Positions 6,157-8,448 of a stretch of DNA of 8,448 bases are shown piece by piece; position 1 is the stretch's first letter; every line of letters begins with the position of its first letter. Position numbers and translations under genes: made by a program. The notes under the pieces were generated by a model that did no database searches, was not told the origin of the DNA, and was given only the letters and a program-made list of their open reading frames with translations. Origin of the DNA: Paracoccaceae bacterium (GTDB lineage: Bacteria; Pseudomonadota; Alphaproteobacteria; Rhodobacterales; Rhodobacteraceae); the NCBI GenBank assembly GCA_013214715.1, contig JABSSB010000024.1:1-8448 (forward strand). Direction: 5' to 3'.

Positions 6157-7139
6157 GCGATATCACCATGATCGACGCCGCCGCCGAACGGCTTAAGGGC
6201 CATGTCCGGCGCACGCCTCTTTTGTCGTCCCCGTTTCTCAATGACATCGCCGGGCGGCGCGTCTGGGTCAAACCGGAATGCCTTCAGCATACCGGTAGCT
6301 TCAAGTTTCGTGGCGGGTGGTCGGCGGTGTCGGCGCTTGACGCCGACATCCGATCGCGTGGCGTTTTGGGCTTTTCCAGCGGCAATCATGCGCAAGGCGT
6401 GGCCTACGCGGCACGTGAACACGGCATCCCGGCAGTGATCGTCATGCCATCGGACGCACCTGCGTTGAAAATCGCCAACACCCGCGCCTTGGGCGCCGAG
6501 GTGATCCTGTATGATCGCGGCGGAGAAAGTCGTGAGGCGATTGGCGAAAAGCTGTCCCGCGACCGTGGCCTGACCTTGATCAAACCCTATGATGAACCGC
6601 AGGTGATCGCCGGTCAGGGCACCACCGGGCTGGAAATCGCTGAACAGGCGGCCGAGGCCGGGGTGGAGCAGGCCGATGTGCTGGTCTGCTGCGGCGGGGG
6701 TGGGCTGACCGCCGGGATTGCCCTTGCGCTGGAGGCCCGCGCACCGGGTCTGCGCGTCCGCCCGGCAGAGCCTGAGGGCTTTGATGATACGGCCCGATCT
6801 CTTGCCTCCGGCAGGCATGAGGTCAACCAGACCGAATCCGGCGGGCTTTGTGATGCGATCCTGACGCCAACACCGGGACAGATCACCTTTCCGGTGCTCA
6901 AACGACTGTGCGGTCCTGGCCTTGTCGTGAGCGAGGCAGAGGTTCTGGACGCCATGGCATTGGCCTTTCGGCGGCTCAAACTCGTGGCGGAGCCGGGCGG
7001 GGCCGTTGCACTGGCTGCAGCGCTGTTTCATGGCGGCCAGATCGAGGGCGAGGATGTGATCGTGACGATTTCGGGCGGCAATGTGGATGAGGCCGTCTTT
7101 GCCCGTGCGCTGGCCCGACTTGGAAAGGAAGACGTATGA
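6153..7139 (+). CDS. Threonine/serine dehydratase-type PLP enzyme
   Basis: A fold-type II PLP enzyme of the serine/threonine ammonia-lyase group. Members deaminate L-threonine or L-serine to 2-oxo acids; close relatives act on threo-3-hydroxyaspartate or in hydroxyectoine breakdown. The 328 residues comprise only the catalytic domain, with no C-terminal ACT regulatory domain as in biosynthetic IlvA, so isoleucine feedback control is unlikely. The Schiff-base lysine is Lys51 in GSFKFRGG. SSGNHAQG (75-82) cradles the PLP ring. GGGGLTAG (181-188) is the phosphate-binding tetraglycine loop. SGGN (307-310) provides the Ser that contacts the pyridine nitrogen. The start overlaps the upstream hydrolase by ATGA; an alternative ATG lies five codons later (6168). 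Its end overlaps pcaD by ATGA. True substrate is open, and threonine, serine or a hydroxylated amino acid are all possible. Confidence 0.88.
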   Translation: MSDITMIDAAAERLKGHVRRTPLLSSPFLNDIAGRRVWVKPECLQHTGSFKFRGGWSAVSALDADIRSRGVLGFSSGNHAQGVAYAAREHGIPAVIVMPSDAPALKIANTRALGAEVILYDRGGESREAIGEKLSRDRGLTLIKPYDEPQVIAGQGTTGLEIAEQAAEAGVEQADVLVCCGGGGLTAGIALALEARAPGLRVRPAEPEGFDDTARSLASGRHEVNQTESGGLCDAILTPTPGQITFPVLKRLCGPGLVVSEAEVLDAMALAFRRLKLVAEPGGAVALAAALFHGGQIEGEDVIVTISGGNVDEAVFARALARLGKEDV

Positions 7140-7924
7140 AAATCCTTCAACTTGGCGATGTCGCCCTGCATTACCGCGTTGACGGGCCGGAAGACGGCGC
7201 GCCGGTGGTCTTTGCAAACTCGCTTGGCACCGATTTCCGCCTATGGGATCCGATCCTGCCATATCTGCCGGACGGGCTGCGGCTGATCCGCTTTGATAAA
7301 CGCGGGCATGGGCTGTCCTCCTGCCCGCAGGCACCTTATTCGATGGGCGCCCTCGTGCGCGACACCGAAGCGCTGTTGGATCACCTTGAAGTCAAGGATT
7401 GCCTGTTTGTCGGACTGTCCATCGGCGGCATGATTGCGCAAGGTCTGGCAGCCAAACGGCTTGATCTTGTGCGGGCGATGGTGCTGTCGAATACCGGGGC
7501 CAAGATCGGCACACGGGCAATGTGGGAGGACCGGATCGCCGCCGTCAATGCGGGCGGCATCGACGCCTTGGCCGATGCGGTCATGGAGCGGTGGTTTTCA
7601 AAAGCCTTCCGCGCCACGCCCGAGCTTGACCTGTGGCGCAACATGCTGGTGCGCCAGCCCGATGCCGGATATGCGGGCTGCTCGGCGGCGATCTCGGGCA
7701 CTGATTTCTATACCTCTACCGCAGCGCTGCGCTTGCCCACGCTGGGCATAGCCGGGACAGAAGACGGCTCCACCCCGCCCGATCTGGTGCGCGAAACGAT
7801 TGATCTGATTCCGGGGGCAGAGTTTCACCTGATCCGTGGGGCCGGGCATCTGCCCTGCGTCGAAGACCCCGAAGGCTATGCAACCGCGCTGACCGATTTC
7901 ATGCGCAAGACGGGGCATATCTAA
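7136..7924 (+). CDS. pcaD: 3-oxoadipate enol-lactonase
   Basis: Hydrolyses 3-oxoadipate enol-lactone to 3-oxoadipate in the beta-ketoadipate pathway for aromatic acid degradation, in the cytoplasm. The 262 residues match the family length. FANSLGTDFRLWD (26-38) carries the oxyanion region typical of PcaD. FDKRGHGLS follows. The triad is Ser95 (GLSIGG), Asp210 (GTEDGSTPP) and His238 (GAGHLPCVEDPE), and a helical cap lies between. AGGA (7126-7129) lies 6 bases before the ATG. The start codon overlaps the dehydratase stop, and pcaB follows after 3 bases. Adjacency to pcaB strongly supports the specific call over a generic alpha/beta hydrolase. It is not fused to PcaC, as occurs in some bacteria (PcaL). 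Confidence 0.92.
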   Translation: MKILQLGDVALHYRVDGPEDGAPVVFANSLGTDFRLWDPILPYLPDGLRLIRFDKRGHGLSSCPQAPYSMGALVRDTEALLDHLEVKDCLFVGLSIGGMIAQGLAAKRLDLVRAMVLSNTGAKIGTRAMWEDRIAAVNAGGIDALADAVMERWFSKAFRATPELDLWRNMLVRQPDAGYAGCSAAISGTDFYTSTAALRLPTLGIAGTEDGSTPPDLVRETIDLIPGAEFHLIRGAGHLPCVEDPEGYATALTDFMRKTGHI

Positions 7925-7927
7925 AGC

Positions 7928-8448
7928 ATGGCCGCCTCCGTCTTCGACAGTGCGCTTTTCGCGCGGCTTTTTCCGACCGGAGAAATGGGTCGCCTGTTCA
8001 CCGACACCGCCGAAATCCGCGCGATGCTTCTGGTCGAAGGCACCTTGGCCAAAGTGCAGGGGGAGGCTGGGATCATCCCCACAGACAGCGCCGCCTTCAT
8101 CCATCGCGCGTCGCTGGAACACCAGATCGATCCCGGCGGGCTGGCGCTGGCAACAGGCCAGAATGGCGTTGCGATCCCAGCGCTTCTAGCGGCATTTCGC
8201 AAGGTCATGGAGGCCCCCGATCACGCGCAATATGTGCATTGGGGTGCGACCTCGCAGGACATTACCGACACCGCGCTGATGCTGCGCCTGCGACAGGCGC
8301 TGAGCCTTGTGGAAACTGACCTGCGCGCCGTCCTTGCCCGGTTGGCCACATTGGCCGAGCAGCATGCCGACACCCCGATGCCCGCGCGCACCTGGGGCCA
8401 GCACGCCACCCCGACCAGCTTTGGCGCCGTGGTGGCAGGCTGGGGCGC
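7928..8448 (+). CDS. pcaB: 3-carboxy-cis,cis-muconate cycloisomerase, 3' partial
   Basis: Converts 3-carboxy-cis,cis-muconate (the product of protocatechuate 3,4-dioxygenase) to 4-carboxymuconolactone. It belongs to the fumarase/aspartase/argininosuccinase superfamily. From the ATG at 7928 the frame stays open to the window end, giving 173 residues and 2 extra bases. The full protein is normally about 350-450 residues, so the C-terminal half is missing. The N-terminus FDSALFARLFPTGEM is typical of PcaB. Superfamily region 1 is HWGATSQDITDT (104-115), and RTWGQHATPTSFG (154-166) is the second conserved substrate-binding block. It starts 3 bases after the pcaD stop with only a weak ribosome site, suggesting translational coupling. 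The product call is supported by both sequence and pcaD linkage; adenylosuccinate lyase is the nearest alternative and less likely. Confidence 0.92.
   Translation, partial: MAASVFDSALFARLFPTGEMGRLFTDTAEIRAMLLVEGTLAKVQGEAGIIPTDSAAFIHRASLEHQIDPGGLALATGQNGVAIPALLAAFRKVMEAPDHAQYVHWGATSQDITDTALMLRLRQALSLVETDLRAVLARLATLAEQHADTPMPARTWGQHATPTSFGAVVAGWG

Noticed and set aside
6576..6583. TTGATCAA resembling an FNR site
   Set aside because: It lacks the 4-base spacer of a true FNR box (TTGAT-N4-ATCAA) and lies inside the dehydratase coding region.
6048..7334. A 428-codon open frame on the minus strand, longer than the plus-strand gene it covers
   Set aside because: It lies opposite the dehydratase gene and parts of its neighbours, all of which have clear family motifs. 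Its translation is Arg/Pro/Gly-rich with no recognisable domain, as expected for an antisense shadow in GC-rich DNA.
1..8448. Mobile elements, CRISPR arrays, tRNA genes or defence genes
   Set aside because: No transposase-like proteins, regularly spaced repeats, tRNA-like folds or atypical base composition were seen; coding style is uniform throughout.

Overview
The window looks like chromosomal DNA of an alphaproteobacterium of the Rhodobacterales (Roseobacter/Rhodobacter type). The evidence is its GC-rich coding sequence, an Irr-type Fur-family regulator transcribed away from a fabA-fabB-fabI block, and a tightly packed catabolic operon containing beta-ketoadipate pathway genes. Nine protein-coding genes were identified. 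Two run off the window: hemN at the left edge and pcaB at the right edge. No tRNA, rRNA, insertion sequence, CRISPR array, phage gene or attachment site was seen. No gene-free stretch exceeds 300 bases; the longest is the 211-base irr-fabA intergenic region.

Left region (1-1884). The 3' part of hemN, the anaerobic coproporphyrinogen III oxidase, converges on irr, an iron/heme-responsive repressor on the minus strand. A perfect 9-bp stem-loop lies between them and its loop contains the irr stop codon. The 211 bases between irr and fabA hold a probable irr promoter and a perfect 12-bp palindrome placed where irr transcription should begin, a plausible operator. Heme synthesis and a heme/iron sensor are therefore side by side.

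Middle region (1885-4502). fabA, fabB and fabI form a type II fatty-acid synthesis block. FabA makes and isomerises the unsaturated C10 intermediate, FabB elongates it, and FabI performs the enoyl reduction. The 82-base fabA-fabB gap can fold into two mutually exclusive hairpins. Another stem-loop follows fabI.

Right region (4631-8448). Five genes lie head to tail with gaps of 2-3 bases or 4-base ATGA overlaps: an L-2-haloacid dehalogenase, an alpha/beta hydrolase of unknown substrate, a PLP-dependent threonine/serine dehydratase-type enzyme, pcaD and pcaB. They almost certainly share one transcript. PcaB and PcaD catalyse two steps of the protocatechuate branch of the beta-ketoadipate pathway. 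The intervening PcaC and the ring-cleaving PcaHG are not in the window. The first three genes have no obvious place in that pathway, so their co-transcription with pcaDB is the most thought-provoking aspect of the window.

Nothing here clearly represents an undescribed system. The useful leads are the candidate irr operator, the switchable fabA-fabB intergenic RNA, the apparent loss of the usual acidic residue in the alpha/beta hydrolase, and the mixed dehalogenase-dehydratase-pcaDB operon.
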